Source of the DNA: Tetraselmis striata
Taxonomy: Eukaryota; Chlorophyta; Chlorodendrophyceae; Chlorodendrales; Chlorodendraceae
Assembly (NCBI GenBank): GCA_006384855.1
Contig: VCJN01002795.1
Coordinates: forward strand, 1 to 64,000
Length of the DNA: 64,000 nucleotides
Direction: 5' to 3'
Below, piece after piece: positions 44,201-54,888 of the stretch. Made by a program: the position numbers and the translations under genes. Each line of letters opens with the position of its first letter. The first letter of the stretch is position 1. The notes below the pieces were generated by a model, which was not told the origin of the DNA, searched no databases, and saw nothing but the letters and a program-made list of their open reading frames with translations.

Positions 44201-46108
44201 CCGACTCGGCGCTGCAAAATAGTTCCGGAACCCGCATATCCAACTGAACGGTGTGGCAGATGCAGAGGCACCCCTCGGGCACCCGCGGGCTATCTCCCGG
44301 TTAACGTGCTCGAGAATGTGACTAGAGTATCATTGGCCCTACAGTTGACAATGTATGCTCAGAAGAGCGCGCCCCCCCCCCCCCCCCCTCTCTCCCGAAC
44401 CCTCCTTTCTGCTCTGCCTTTCCAGTACACCATCGACAACATGCAGGCAATGCTCTGGTGATGGCACGCTAGACTGCCAATCGACCCCCTTCCCAGTGCT
44501 TTTGCTCTTAGGCGGTGGCATGTATGCGGCCTTGCGTTGCTTTCCACGCCGGGGAAGGAGGTTTGCTCCCCAATCGGTGGATGTGGGAGTGACGATTGGT
44601 GAGGGGTGGGAAGGGGGCACAGGCAGGGTTGGGCACCTGGGTGCGACGACCATCACGCGGTGACCGCGGCCCGAGAGCGAGATGGGCAGTGAGCCCGCCA
44701 CGTCCGCCAGGCCGCCCGTCTTGCTCCATGGCGCCACCTCAGAGGCAACAAACACAATATCCATGACGGTGGCCGCCTGCTCGGAGGGCCCCTTGGTCCT
44801 GCGAGGGCAAAGCGGGGCGCCATCACCATCACCATCGCCATGAGGATTGCCATTGCCATCGCCATCGCCATGAGGATTGCCATGCTGATGGAGTGTAGGG
44901 GCGATTGTTGGCGGGGAAGCGGCTCACTTGGCGGAGCGGCTGAGCGCGGCGCTGCGCAGGTTTCCCTCCGCCTTCTTCGCTGTGCTCGCCTGAGTGGCGG
45001 AGCCGATGGGCGTGGCCACGTCGTCCACCACCCCAGGCGGCTTGGCGTCGGGGTTCACCCGCGAGACGTCCTTCCCCGCAGGCGCCGCGGAGGCGGCGGG
45101 CGCAGGCGAGCGGGAATCGCCGCCGTCCATGGTGCCGATCTCCTGCCGGATGCGCTCGTTCTCCACCCTCAGGCGCTCAATCTGCGGGGGGGAGGGGGCA
45201 GCGGATGGCGATTGAGGCTTTGATGTACGCAGCGGGCGGCACAGGTGGGAGAAGGGACACCCGGATGAGGGGGTCGGGGGGGCATCCACGGAGCAAACGC
45301 AGGCTGGCCTGTGGCAGCTATATCGGCCGGGCGGGCAGACGATAGGTGGCGCCGCAAAGGAAGCCAGTAGCCGCTCTACTGCGTATGTGCGCTGTGACGC
45401 TGCCTGGCAGGGGGAACCCCCCCCCCCCCCCCCGGCTCTCTCCCCCCTTCTTTCACTGAGGCCAGTGGCGAAAGGCCCTAGGCCGCCAGCTTGTGCCAGG
45501 AAGCCCTTGACACTGGCAGACTCACAATAACCTAGATATAGAAGAGCTGGAGATTTGCAACCCTAAATTTCGAACCGATTGTAGCGCTACACTGCCTGAA
45601 TGGGCGCTCCGTCGCGGCTCTCTCCCTTGAGTGTCGGGCGGCGGTCGGGGATCCGTTTCTGCTTTCTCGGGGATAGTAAGGGGGGCGGCTCGGCTCCGAT
45701 CGCCGCAGAGGCGAGCCCCACGTTGAGGCGGGCCACAAGATGTCGAGAGAAGTGCGTAACTCGGCTACTGGTTCCTCCATCCAGGGTGGCGTTATTGAGG
45801 GCGGCGGGTGTGATGGAGCCGTTGGGGGGGGGGGGGGGGGAGGGGGGTGCAGAGGCGGGAATTGAGGCGAATAATAAGGACTGCTGTGCGCGCACCTCCC
45901 GCTTCACCTCCGCTGGGTCGGTGGACACCAGGGTGTACTCAGAGTCCATGCCGCCGCCAGCGTTGGACCTCGCGCGGCGAACATGATGCGTCCGGCGCGC
46001 TGGCATCGGCAGGCGCGCCGACAGGGCGCCCCGGCTGGTGGGCGACGACACCGCGCGGAGCTGTGCGCCCGACGCGCCGCGCCGCCCTGCTATGAGGGAT
46101 GGCGCCAT
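38225..46108 (-). CDS. SS1: Soluble starch synthase I (GT5), 11 exons, 686 aa
   Basis: Transfers glucose from ADP-glucose to the non-reducing ends of alpha-1,4-glucan in the plastid stroma. Exons: 46108-45896, 45181-44928, 44798-44637, 43650-43382, 42600-42378, 42119-41965, 41818-41526, 41084-40907, 40226-40134, 39053-38932, 38323-38225. Phases agree throughout, giving 687 codons with TAA at 38225-38227. Exon 1 is a transit peptide; exon 2 starts with a coiled coil ([15 protein letters not shown]). The GT5 domain begins at [20 protein letters not shown], the ADP-glucose loop. [53 protein letters not shown] and HATGGLRDT follow. GALEWVFPE plus DKGEAV argue for class I rather than granule-bound, II or III. 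The intron after exon 6 uses a GC donor. Introns carry C-tracts (on the sense strand), a SINE and trinucleotide repeats. Confidence 0.94.
38585..38808 (+). mobile_element. tRNA-derived SINE, copy 3, in the last starch synthase intron
   Basis: The head (CCGCTCGGTTGAGCGG, CCCAGGTTCGATTCCTGG) and body match copy 1, with two small internal deletions and a TTTAC-like tail. Flanks CACGGCGCACAA (38572-38583) and CACGACGCACAA (38809-38820) are a target duplication with one mismatch. It lies antisense within the intron between exons 10 and 11 of the starch synthase I gene. Confidence 0.85.
39270..40030. repeat. Interrupted GTT/GGT trinucleotide-rich tract in a starch synthase intron
   Basis: About 750 bp dominated by TGTTGTTG and GGTGGTGG runs, all inside the intron between exons 9 and 10. 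The long frames over it (for example 39035-39652) are repeat translations (LLLLLVVV) and not genes. Confidence 0.85.
44810..44892. repeat. CCATCG/GCCATGAGGATT minisatellite in a starch synthase intron
   Basis: ATCACCATCGCCATGAGGATTGCC-type units repeat two to three times, filling most of the intron between exons 2 and 3. Confidence 0.8.
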
Positions 46109-46860
46109 CAGCGCGGGCGAGGCGAGCGGAGAGCCGAGGAGGGGAGACGGGAGCGTCGTGTCGGCGGGTGTGTGGAGGACTGCCGACCGTGCCTAGACGA
46201 CCGAACTGCTCCGGAGTGGCAGATGGCGGGGCGAAGTGGTATGGACAGTCCCTGCACGCAGTGCCGCCGGCGTCAAGTAGTAGGAATGGCACGAGTGGGG
46301 GTAGCACGCGATGACACAAGAGCGGGTGGTGGGGGCGAGCCGGGGCCCTGACCGCCCAGGCAGGCGCGCGCCTGCACCGCGATACGATCGCGCGGGGATG
46401 AGGTTCAGCATCAGCACGAGCGGCTCGTCATCAGAGGCGCACAATACTGTCTTGAAGTACTAAATCGATGTTTCGGTGACTACGAGGAGACCACCGTTAT
46501 CTGCAGCACCCTGCCAGCGTGCTACCTGGTATACGAGGGAGCCGCAGATGATGACGATGTGTGGGCATAATAATAATATGCCATAATAAGGATTACCAGC
46601 CAGCAGTCGCTAATAATCCGCGCGGATATTTTCCTGACGAGATTCAACCGGCAGTATGTGCGACTGCTGGCGTACCAGCGAGGTACCGTAGCGGTACTGT
46701 CCTCCTGTAAATAAATTATTTAGCAGCAGCCATTAAGGATTAGGTTCCGAACCGGTATCCGGGCGGAAAAGGTCTTTATTAGTACTTCACACCGGTATCT
46801 ACTGCTGATTGTAGTATCCTCGTATAAGATAAGGATTAGAGTTTTACAGTTACAGTATCC
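46109..46860. promoter_or_regulatory. Upstream region of starch synthase I
   Basis: Directly 5' of the ATG at 46108. The proximal 300 bp are GC-rich and the next 400 bp AT-richer. No specific box can be named with confidence. Confidence 0.35.
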
Positions 46861-46919
46861 TACCCACCCAGTTGAAGTTAGTTCTGTTTGTAGTGCGCTT
46901 TTGTGAAAGCCCTTATGTA

Positions 46920-47780
46920 ATTAATCATCCTACCCACCCACCCACGCACCCACCGCCGCCTGGGCGGGCCCGACGACCGTCCTCGGCCCTCGGAATCGCG
47001 GGCCCTTCCTCCGCCTCCACCCCCGGCTGGGGATGGGGGCGGGGATCGTGCACGGGTGGCGCCTTGGTAGCCTTCGCCCGGCCCGTGCGTGCTGCCACTG
47101 CCGCGGAGGAGCAGTGTGAGCTAGACACCGGCGTCTTACGTCGTTGCTGGTCTGGTCAAGTCCCCGTTCGCTGTTGGGGAGCACCCTCTCCCTTCCTGTC
47201 CTGTCGGCGCCTCCACATCACATTCGGCCTAGTGCCGCTATTGGAGTGGCCCGGGATGTTGTGCTGGGAAGGGGGTTCTACATTCGGCGGAAGGGGACGC
47301 GACCGAGCTATCGGCGGATCTGGCGCTGGGCGGAACAACGCGCGCTGGACACCGGCGTCTTACGTCGTTGCTGGCCCGGTCGGCTCTCCATTCCCTACTC
47401 GTTGAGCACTTTTTCCCTCCCTGTCATGTTGGCGCCTCCACATCACATTCGGCTCAGCGCCGCTATTGGAGTGGCCCAAGATGTTGTGGGGAAGACGTTC
47501 TACGTTTGGCGGAAAAGGACGCGACCGAGCTGGCGGCGGATTTGGCGTTGGGTGGCATGCGTCTGTTGCACGCCCGTGGCGCCCCGTTCTGGGTTGGACC
47601 CCCCCCCCCCCCCCCACCACATCCGCTACTTGCTGCGAGACCTCTACTTCGAAGCTCCTTTCATGTCGGCGCCTTCACATCACATTCGGCCTAGTGCCGC
47701 GGCTATTGGAGTGGCCCGGGATTGTGTGCTGGGGAGAGCGTCCCTACTGCGTGGAGCGGCGGCTGGCTGGTGGCGATGCC
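46920..47780. repeat. Three tandem repeats of about 220-240 bp
   Basis: The string CACATCACATTCGGCC/T, then CGCTATTGGAGTGGCCC, recurs near 47214, 47440 and 47677. The first two copies are preceded by ACACCGGCGTCTTACGTCG (near 47125 and 47350). The plus frames here (46872-47405, 47144-47884) run through the repeats and are rich in Trp/Arg/Pro. Host coding function is doubtful. Confidence 0.75.
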
Positions 47781-48229
47781 TGGTCGGTGGCTGTCATAGC
47801 GGTTCCCGCCTCTGGTGGCCCGTAGGTGGATTTTCTTTTGGATTTCCGTATGGATTTCTTGAATTTTGCAGCTGGCTCATGTAATCATACGGAGTACTTC
47901 TATTAGTTCGTTTTTTTCTTGTGCGCCCGGGCGCCCCCAGCAGATAATCGCCGACGAGACGGGACACGATTCCACGCCTCATGTGCTTAATATTGCGGAC
48001 AACGAATATAAAATAGATTCAAAGGATCAGTACATTAATTTTCCTGCCTAGCCCGTGCTTGGCCCCGGTGGTTGGGAGCCAGATCATTCTGCCCTCGACA
48101 TGGCACAACCCCGTCAATGTTGACCTACATGGCGACACGCTCATGAACCTCCCGGCACCTTGAGACGCCCATGGGCGTGTACAGCACGACGCTATCGCAG
48201 ACGCCTTCCGCGATCAATGTGTTCATGAT

Positions 48230-48628
48230 TTGGGTATCGATGTACGCCGGGAGGTGGACGACTTGTTCCAACCAGGAGCGCCTCTCGGCAACACCGTACC
48301 CAGGGATGAACTCAAGGACATGATGCCGGACGCAGAGCTCTCCCTTCCGGCGTTCAACGTCGTGACCGGGAGCTATGATCCCCGGAGCTTGAAGTCCACG
48401 TTGCTGGAGTTCAAGACTATGCAGCCAGTACGGGGTCAAATACACTGCGGTGCCCGGGCCACGGCTGTGGATCGGTTTGAGCGCTCCATGTTGGGCGACA
48501 TACAACAAGGGTTCGCACTGCGGGATGCGGCGTGCCACAACACGGAGCCCGGACAGATGGGCCCTCTTCGAGACATCTTGAATAATTATGTCGGAGTACA
48601 CGGGCATGGTCTTCAGCACGGTGGGTGA
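48230..48628 (+). CDS. Unrecognised ORF with protein-like composition, probably a mobile-element fragment
   Basis: 132 codons with normal composition (PRDELKDMMPDAELSLPAFN, TLLEFKTMQPVRG, FERSMLGDIQQGFALRDAAC) and no start or stop context that fits a host gene. The FDxK-like spacing around LLEFKTMQ recalls nuclease-fold proteins, but that is only an impression. It sits next to repeats. The opposite-strand frame (48125-48721) is the probable shadow. Confidence 0.35.
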   Translation: MGIDVRREVDDLFQPGAPLGNTVPRDELKDMMPDAELSLPAFNVVTGSYDPRSLKSTLLEFKTMQPVRGQIHCGARATAVDRFERSMLGDIQQGFALRDAACHNTEPGQMGPLRDILNNYVGVHGHGLQHGG

Positions 48629-48944
48629 GGTGAGCAAGGGGTTGCGCCGCACTGTGCGCGGTGTCGCATGCTTGGCTGCGGATCGGGGTGCCCTCTTAGC
48701 GCGGGGCACTCGGTGCACCACCCGGGCTCACGAGAAGGCCTTACTCGTGAGAGATTTCCTCAGAGTCATCTTGAGCTTGGTGGCGGCTTGAGAGCGTGCT
48801 CGCTGCCTCATCAGACGTTGCAGATTCGTCCGCCATCCCGTTGCCGAATAAGCTGCACATCACGTCCGGGGATCACCCTCGCACACACGGGCACGCGTGG
48901 CCCGGAGTCTGAACCATGCGCGCATCACTCATCCATCCCGCCTC

Positions 48945-49230
48945 GTGCGGGATGCGGGCCGCCTTTAGGCGGATTGCTTTTTAATCTTTTAGAACTCCTT
49001 TTAATAGCAGTAGGTGGATTTGTTATTGCTTGTTTTTTGCTTCACACCAGTACTGGTGTGAATTACAAAAAGGGCAGTTCCCCAGAATTAGAAAATCAAC
49101 ACAGCAAGCAGCCGCCTAAAAGCGGCCCGCATCCCGCATCCCACACCAGTACTGGTTGTGAATTACAAAAAGGGCAGTTCCCCAGAATTAGAAAATCAAC
49201 ACAGCAAGCCGCCTAAACCAGTACTGGTGT
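48945..49230. mobile_element. Small foldback element cluster with ACCAGTACTGGT palindromes
   Basis: GTGCGGGATGCGGGCC (48945-48960) plus the following GCCTTTAGGCGG is inverted at about 49108-49139 (AGCCGCCTAAAAGCGGCCCG...), giving a roughly 195-bp inverted-repeat unit. AATTACAAAAAGGGCAG...CAACACAGCAAGC is directly repeated about 100 bp apart. ACCAGTACTGGT occurs three times, once within a perfect 18-bp palindrome at 49043-49060. The terminal motif is shared with the units at 1-3 kb. Confidence 0.75.
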
Positions 49231-49710
49231 GAATTACTGGTACGGGTAGTTATTCATTTACACGCACGGATAGCCAGGGCGGGTACGTGAGGCTACCCGG
49301 AGCGCAACGGCTAGTGTTCTTTTTGGTTTCAAAGTTGAGTCTGGTTTTGCCAAAAAGGTCGCGCAGGCTGTTTTACACGGTCAAGAGCCGAAATTGGCAG
49401 GAAGGTTTAGCGAAAAGCGTGGAGGGAAAACGGAGTCAGGGGGGGCGCTGCGTGGAACGCAGCGAAAACTGGAAGATGGCAGGCTCAGCTGTTCTGGCTG
49501 CTTTTATGTCTACTCGTGCTGCACCCAACAAGGGCGCAACAACAGTTACTAGTTCCCGTACCACTGCGCAGCACTTGTAGCTGAAAAGCGGTTAGGTCAA
49601 GGATGGAAACCCCATAAACTAGTTTAGATCATTTCAAAGTTGAGTCTGGTTTTGCCAGTCTTGAGCGAACGGAGAGAGCGGTGGATTGACGGAGAAGGGG
49701 TAGCGCCAAG

Positions 49711-51076
49711 TCATGAAGGAGGCACTGGGAAGGCCACCGCTGCGGAGTCCTGTTGGACTTGGAAGTGGCGGAGGGGGGCGATGTGTCCAAAGAAGAACCA
49801 CGCGCCAGGAGAAGGAAGAACGTTGGGGTCGATGTAGTCCAGAACGACATCAGAGTTAGTGGCCCAACCGCCCTGGTAGCGGATGTGGGACAGTGGCGCT
49901 CCAATGGCGTTTGCTGCAGAGGCTGCGCCCTTGCGTAGACTGTGTGAAGTCCAGGAAGTGCCAGCAGGGGGGGCAGCGTTGACTAGGTTGACTGCTGTAG
50001 ACAACCAGTCTGACATCGTAGCAGCAGTCCAAGGTTTCGACTGCTCAGCCACATTGACAGCCCAGAAGTTGGAGGTAGCCAAGCCAACAGTAACCAGGGG
50101 GACAGACTGGACGTTGTCGATGAAGTAGCGCAAGAGACGTGCCACTCGAGGGTGCTCGGACACTGGAAGGAGAAGTACGCGCAGGTCGTCAGGTCCTCGC
50201 CGGCCGGCGCGACCCTTCTCGCGGTAGATCTGCAAGGTGATGTTGTAGGTGTCGACATGCACATCTTGCACTCGACAGGAGACGCCAGTAAGGCCCCTGG
50301 CAAAGAACAGGAAGTTGACAACCGAGGCCAAGAGGGCTCGGTAGTCGAGGTGGGACTCGAACAACAGTAGCAGTAGTCGCCTCTAGCGGACTGATGTTCT
50401 CGGAGTCGTGGCAGAACTCAGCGAACTGAGCTAACCTGCCGGCGTAGCTCTTGAGGGTCTGAGCGCTGAGGGAGCTGGAGAGCAGGTCGAGCGTCCGCTG
50501 GCCTAGCTCGTCTGAGCCGAACGCGTCCTGTAGTCGGGATCGCAGTGACGCAGCCCACGGAGCGATAGCTGCGGGCTCGTCGATTACGTTAGTGCGTCGT
50601 TTTACTGACAGAGTTCCACCGGCACGGCTACTGTTCGCAAAGTACTCGGCAGCAGCGGTTAGGTTTCCGGCGGTTGGCCGGTAGTTGCCGGACGGGTTTG
50701 CAGTAGCTCCAGTACGGGTTTGCGGGGCTAGGTTCAGGTAGGAGGGCCGCCCCGCGCGCCCTTCGCGCTCATAGCGCCTGTCCCGTGCGTAACGTACACG
50801 CGCGAAACTTGGTCGTTGCGAACCGGTTGTAACTCGTAGTGTAACAACCGACGAACGCAGAGATGGGGTTGTAAGAAAAGCGGATGGTTGAACCGCCATG
50901 TGCAGGTGTGCGGATGGTTGAGCCGCACTCGGCTGTAGCTGTAAGAAGCGCCGCACCGAGGAAGGTCTAAATGAAGTCTGTAAGGTGGGGGGGTCAGGTC
51001 CTGACACAGGGCGCTCATCCCGCCGTTGAGCTGCAAGGGTGCGTCTTGCGGCGGTCACCGAAAGGTGGCCTCGCAA
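49711..51076 (-). pseudogene. Broken tyrosine recombinase of the RT-less element
   Basis: Two frames: 51076-50189, whose end (TLKSYAGRLAQFAEFC, then ATTATVV) is the start of a core-binding domain, and 50364-49711, the catalytic part (NFLFFARGLTGV with the first Arg, SHSLRKGAAS as an intact HxxR box, YQGGW, and Tyr in VLDYIDP). They switch frame near 50360. Most of the expected core-binding segment between the two halves is missing. The catalytic residues I can see are intact, so the break looks like a deletion plus frameshift, although an intron cannot be excluded. Confidence 0.72.
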
Positions 51077-51112
51077 GGCTCCTGCAGCTCCGACGAGCGG
51101 CGCCCCACACCG

Positions 51113-52021
51113 TCACTCATGCTCACCTTCGCGGCCCCGTCCACGTCCGCCGCCACGTCCTCGCCCACGCCCGCGACCTGCAGCTGCAGCCGCCACTCGA
51201 GAAGTAGCGGTCGCCTTGGCGCTGCTGGCAACGGTCGCCTCGAAGACACGACGCTCGTAGTCCCGCATGAGGTCCCCAAAGATCGCGGAACCCAGATGCT
51301 CCGAAGCAGGCTGAAAATGCTGGGCTCGCAGCACATCCAGAACACCTTGGTCACCGTGCACCCGCTTGATCTCATTGAGCTTCCGTAGGAAGGCCAAACG
51401 AAACCGAAACGCCTTGTCGATGGCCTCGGCGTGGTTCCGGGCTCTCGCGAGGTAGGGGGTGAAGTCCTGGTTGTTGGACGGGACGTAGGGCAATAGCTCG
51501 TCGAGCGCCACGAAAAGGGCGGCCATGTGGGCCCCGAAACACGACATCCACAAGTACTCCTCCTGAGCCGGCAGACGCCGGTCATCCTGCTTGAGGTACT
51601 CGTTCGTTAGGTCGGTGCTCAAAGGGAAAAGTCCAGGCACTCGGCTGACCGGTCGAACGGCCTCGTAACCAGACTCTGCTCTCTGCAGTAGCTCTGGCAC
51701 CGCGAGGTAATCATCCTCGGCACTCACGGATTTTGCTCCGACACGGCCGCTCTGGGCTAGCTCTAGCAAGTCGGGGCGCTCTGCGGCTCCCCCGCTGCCT
51801 GTCGGCTGTCTCGCGAAGCGCTGCCCTGAGCCGGAGCCATGTGCCCCTTCTCCATCAACAACGCGATCACGAGCCGTCAATTGTGCCACAGCTGTAGCCA
51901 GCTCTCGCAGTAATGAAGACTGGGCCCTCATATCTGCGTTCAGCGACTGCAACGTCGGCTCAGCGACGGGTTCTTCTCCATCTGACATAGTAACGCACGG
52001 ACGTACGGACGAGAATATCAC
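51113..52021 (-). CDS. Gag-like protein of the RT-less element
   Basis: An intact 302-codon frame. It starts in or close to the first ATG after the 5' repeat, has a helical N-terminus (SLNADMRAQSSLLRELATAV), a conserved-looking middle (YLWMSCFGAHMAALFVALDE, AIDKAFRFRLAFLRKLNEI) and an Arg/Gly-rich RGRGRG tail that probably binds nucleic acid in place of a zinc knuckle. I infer gag from its position before the YR and its composition. Confidence 0.65.
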   Translation of the reverse strand: MIFSSVRPCVTMSDGEEPVAEPTLQSLNADMRAQSSLLRELATAVAQLTARDRVVDGEGAHGSGSGQRFARQPTGSGGAAERPDLLELAQSGRVGAKSVSAEDDYLAVPELLQRAESGYEAVRPVSRVPGLFPLSTDLTNEYLKQDDRRLPAQEEYLWMSCFGAHMAALFVALDELLPYVPSNNQDFTPYLARARNHAEAIDKAFRFRLAFLRKLNEIKRVHGDQGVLDVLRAQHFQPASEHLGSAIFGDLMRDYERRVFEATVASSAKATATSRVAAAAAGRGRGRGRGGGRGRGREGEHE

Positions 52022-52207
52022 ACTCGGGTGGCGAGCCGGGTGTGGTCTTGAACAACCTGGGGTGACCTTGCTCGCAACGGGTTACGAGACAGTTTTTACA
52101 TCGCTGCGTGGAACGCAGCGAAAACTGGAAGATGGCAGGCTCAGCTGTTCTGGCTGCTTTTATGTCTACTCGTGCTGCACCCAACAAGGGCGCAACAACA
52201 GTTACTA

Positions 52208-53559
52208 CACCCCTCCACATAAGTTTGGGGTCCTTTTTTGGCTGAATATGAAATGAAAAATACTAGGGTATCTAAACGTAGGGCTTTAGGGCTGGAACCC
52301 GGGAATGTTTTAGGTTGTTATAAAACCTTTTGCTTGATAGGGTCTAAATTATAACCTATTACCCTAAGAATAGGGTATTGCGATCTGGCGCGGGGCTCAA
52401 AGGGCATGACGCAGTCATGCACGACAATACATGTTATTGGCACATATATGATGGCCCACATGCATAGAGCATTGTATGGTGCAATGCCCGTAGATGTGTG
52501 AGGAAACATAGTAGCTCGCGGGTTGGGTGGGTTTGGGTGGGCATAGTCACGTAAGGCAGAGTGGGCACACGTGCGTGTGACGATGCTAGGACCAGTGCAG
52601 TTCTGCCCACTGCAAGCGACACCCCCTTGACTTCAAACGCTTATAGCGGCTCAGGGAGTGCTCCAAAAATTCTAAAAAAATGCGCAAAAAAATCCTTGCG
52701 TCAAACGCGACAGGTGAATTTCGATTTTTTGAGCACCTAATTTGCACGTTTTGACCACTTTCTAGCGATGAACATAAAATACATCAATCACGGCATCCTT
52801 TCGCAACACTCAACCTCAACATGGGGGCGTACGTAGCTTTGCGCTATGTGTGTCCCCTTAATCCATACGCATTTGTGTGACAGTGTTATGAATGTAGATG
52901 CACACGGGCGGCGCAAACTTGCCACATGCTCCCTCTCTAGCCATGTCCTCGATGGCCAACAACATTGTGCTGTTTTCAACATATTATTTTTGCTGATATT
53001 CAAGCATTTAATAGCGCGCTGCTATGTGGCATTCTACTTGTGATTCGGCGCAATTGCCATGCGTGCACGTGACCCCCATTGATGCGCTCTCGCCTAAGCC
53101 AAGAAGGGCTCAATAAGCCTTTCATGCGTGAGTAGGCAACAATAACAACACCATTTTTGGCCGAACATCACGCCATGTAGTGGTGAAACTGTAATTTAGG
53201 GCTTGTGCAATACCCTTAGTGACCTAATCTTGGTGCCCCACACATGTTGTAGGCGAACCTTACACTAAAGATGGCAGCATGCCAGTACGGCGTGGATTTG
53301 CGCGTTGGATGTATGCGTACGAAGGGATGGCGCAACTTGTTATTTTCCAGTGCAAGTTTTACACGCATTGATTTGCCATTTCTCGAGGGGCGTAGAACGA
53401 CGCATGCCCTGTCGCACGGTTAGGCCTAGAGCGCGCCCCCATTTTTTCCCAAGTCGACCTCGCCCTTAGTCACTTGCATGCAATTGCCCACGCCGTATTT
53501 TCTACATGACATGCGCATGTCGAACAAAACTGCAAAACCCAAACTTATGTGGAGGGGTG
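52208..53559. mobile_element. TA-flanked DNA transposon, non-autonomous, copy 2
   Basis: 1352 bp, the inverted-orientation near-twin of 18074-19427, with the same CACCCCTCCACATAAG ends. It sits in the B repeat of the RT-less YR element. The other B copy at 49446-49633 is the empty site (GTTACTAGTTCCCG), so the duplicated target is exactly TA (52206-52207 and 53560-53561). Confidence 0.95.
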
Positions 53560-54088
53560 TAGTTCCCGTACCACTGCGCAGCACTTGTAGCTGAAAAAGC
53601 GGTTAGGTCAAGGATGGAAACCCCATAAACTAGTTTAGATCATTACAGGGAGAGCGTCGTCTAGAGAACGGCTAGTAGTGCTTTCATGCCTGACCACTTT
53701 CATACCTGACGAACGATGGGCGGCCCGCCGGCCACGCCAACCCTGTGTGGCCAACTACCACGGCGCACCGGACGGCTTGGCAGCAGTTGAGTGGCATATA
53801 TGGGATAGTGCAATCGCCGGACCGCGGCCATCTTACCTCCTCTCGACACCCCTCCCTGCTGAGGAGGTTCCGAAGCGTAAAACTCGAGCCCCGGTATAGC
53901 CGGTTGCTGATGTGCGAGCCCGCCGTGTACGCTCCGTGCTAGTACGCGGGCGCGTGCCTCGGCATGCCGTCGCGCCGTTAGCTACCTGCAGATCACAGGC
54001 GGGGCTATACGGTTGGCCGGGCGACTCGCCGACTGGGTACCCGGGCGGCGGCAAGGCGCTCCCCCCCCTCCGGCCCGGTGCGCAGTGT

Positions 54089-54637
54089 ATGGGGCGGCAG
54101 ATGGTGCCCTCCACGCCAGTGCGCCTCAACGTGTACGACCTGGCGGAGGTGAATCACAGCCTGTATTGGTGCGGTCTCGGCGCGTACCACACCGGGGTGG
54201 AGGTGTACGGCGTTGAGTACGCCTTCGGCGGGCACAGCTACGACACCTCCGGGCTATTCGCCACGGAGCCGCGGCAGCCGCCGGGCACAGTGAAGTTCCG
54301 GGAAAGCATAGAGATGGGCAGCATCACGCTTTCGCCGCACGAGGTGCAGGCGGTGGTGGCCAGCTTGAGCGATGAGTACCGCGGCAGCGCGTACCACCTG
54401 CTCAACACCAACTGCAACCACTTCGCGGACGACCTGTGCTTCCAGCTGACAGGCAAGCACGCGCCCAGCTGGATCAACCGGCTGGCGGGATTTGCCACGG
54501 TGCTGGAGTGCATACTGCCGCGCTACTGCCTGCCGCCCCTGAAGCCCCCGTCGCTGGAGGAGGAGGAGGCAGCAGTCCTCATGGCGGAGCACGCCGTGGC
54601 GCAGGTCCAGGCAGCCCGGCAGCCACCGCGCGCATGA
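54089..54637 (+). CDS. PPPDE (DeSI-like) thiol isopeptidase, 182 aa
   Basis: The PPPDE family are papain-fold cysteine isopeptidases that remove SUMO or ubiquitin. The domain starts at VRLNVYDLAEVNHSLYW. The catalytic His is in GAYHTGVEVYG, the catalytic Cys in LLNTNCNHFADDL, with GHSYDTSG and PSWINRLAGFA as family landmarks. A Glu/Ala-rich tail follows. The frame is open without introns to the TGA at 54637. I chose ATG 54089 because it directly precedes the domain; a second Met is four residues on, and the frame also extends upstream to 53912 with Arg/Pro-rich sequence unlike the domain. The gene converges with the DHHC gene, with about 250 bp between the stops. Confidence 0.9.
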   Translation: MGRQMVPSTPVRLNVYDLAEVNHSLYWCGLGAYHTGVEVYGVEYAFGGHSYDTSGLFATEPRQPPGTVKFRESIEMGSITLSPHEVQAVVASLSDEYRGSAYHLLNTNCNHFADDLCFQLTGKHAPSWINRLAGFATVLECILPRYCLPPLKPPSLEEEEAAVLMAEHAVAQVQAARQPPRA

Positions 54638-54888
54638 CGGCGCTGCTCTGGAAGGCAAGGGCATGGCAAGAATGATGACTGACTGGTAAATGATTCGCAT
54701 GGGTGCTGCTGAGCGCTACTAGGCCCACTACAGCAGCTGACGGAACATGCTGCTGCTGGCGCATCATCTCTCCATGTGTTGCGCCGTAGCGGTCACAAGA
54801 ATGGACATCTGCGGCCAGTGTAAAGATAGTAAATTAGTTTGTATTTTCCTACATCTAATGATCTCCATCCGGGAGGGAATGTCCGCCA

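Larger units (their letters stand above)
49327..53644 (-). mobile_element. RT-less PAT-like YR element, interrupted by a TA element
   Basis: The minus-strand order is B repeat, gag-like ORF, YR ORF, A2, B1, spacer, A1. The A copies (26 bp) are at 49632-49657 and 49327-49352. The B copies (about 188 bp) are at 49446-49633 and at 52102-52207 plus 53562-53644, the latter split by the nested element 52208-53559. Without that insertion the element is about 2.97 kb. No reverse transcriptase or RNase H frame lies between gag and YR. The layout is the same as in the 30.7-36.6 kb element, but the repeat sequences differ, so it is another family and is probably mobilised in trans. Confidence 0.85.
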
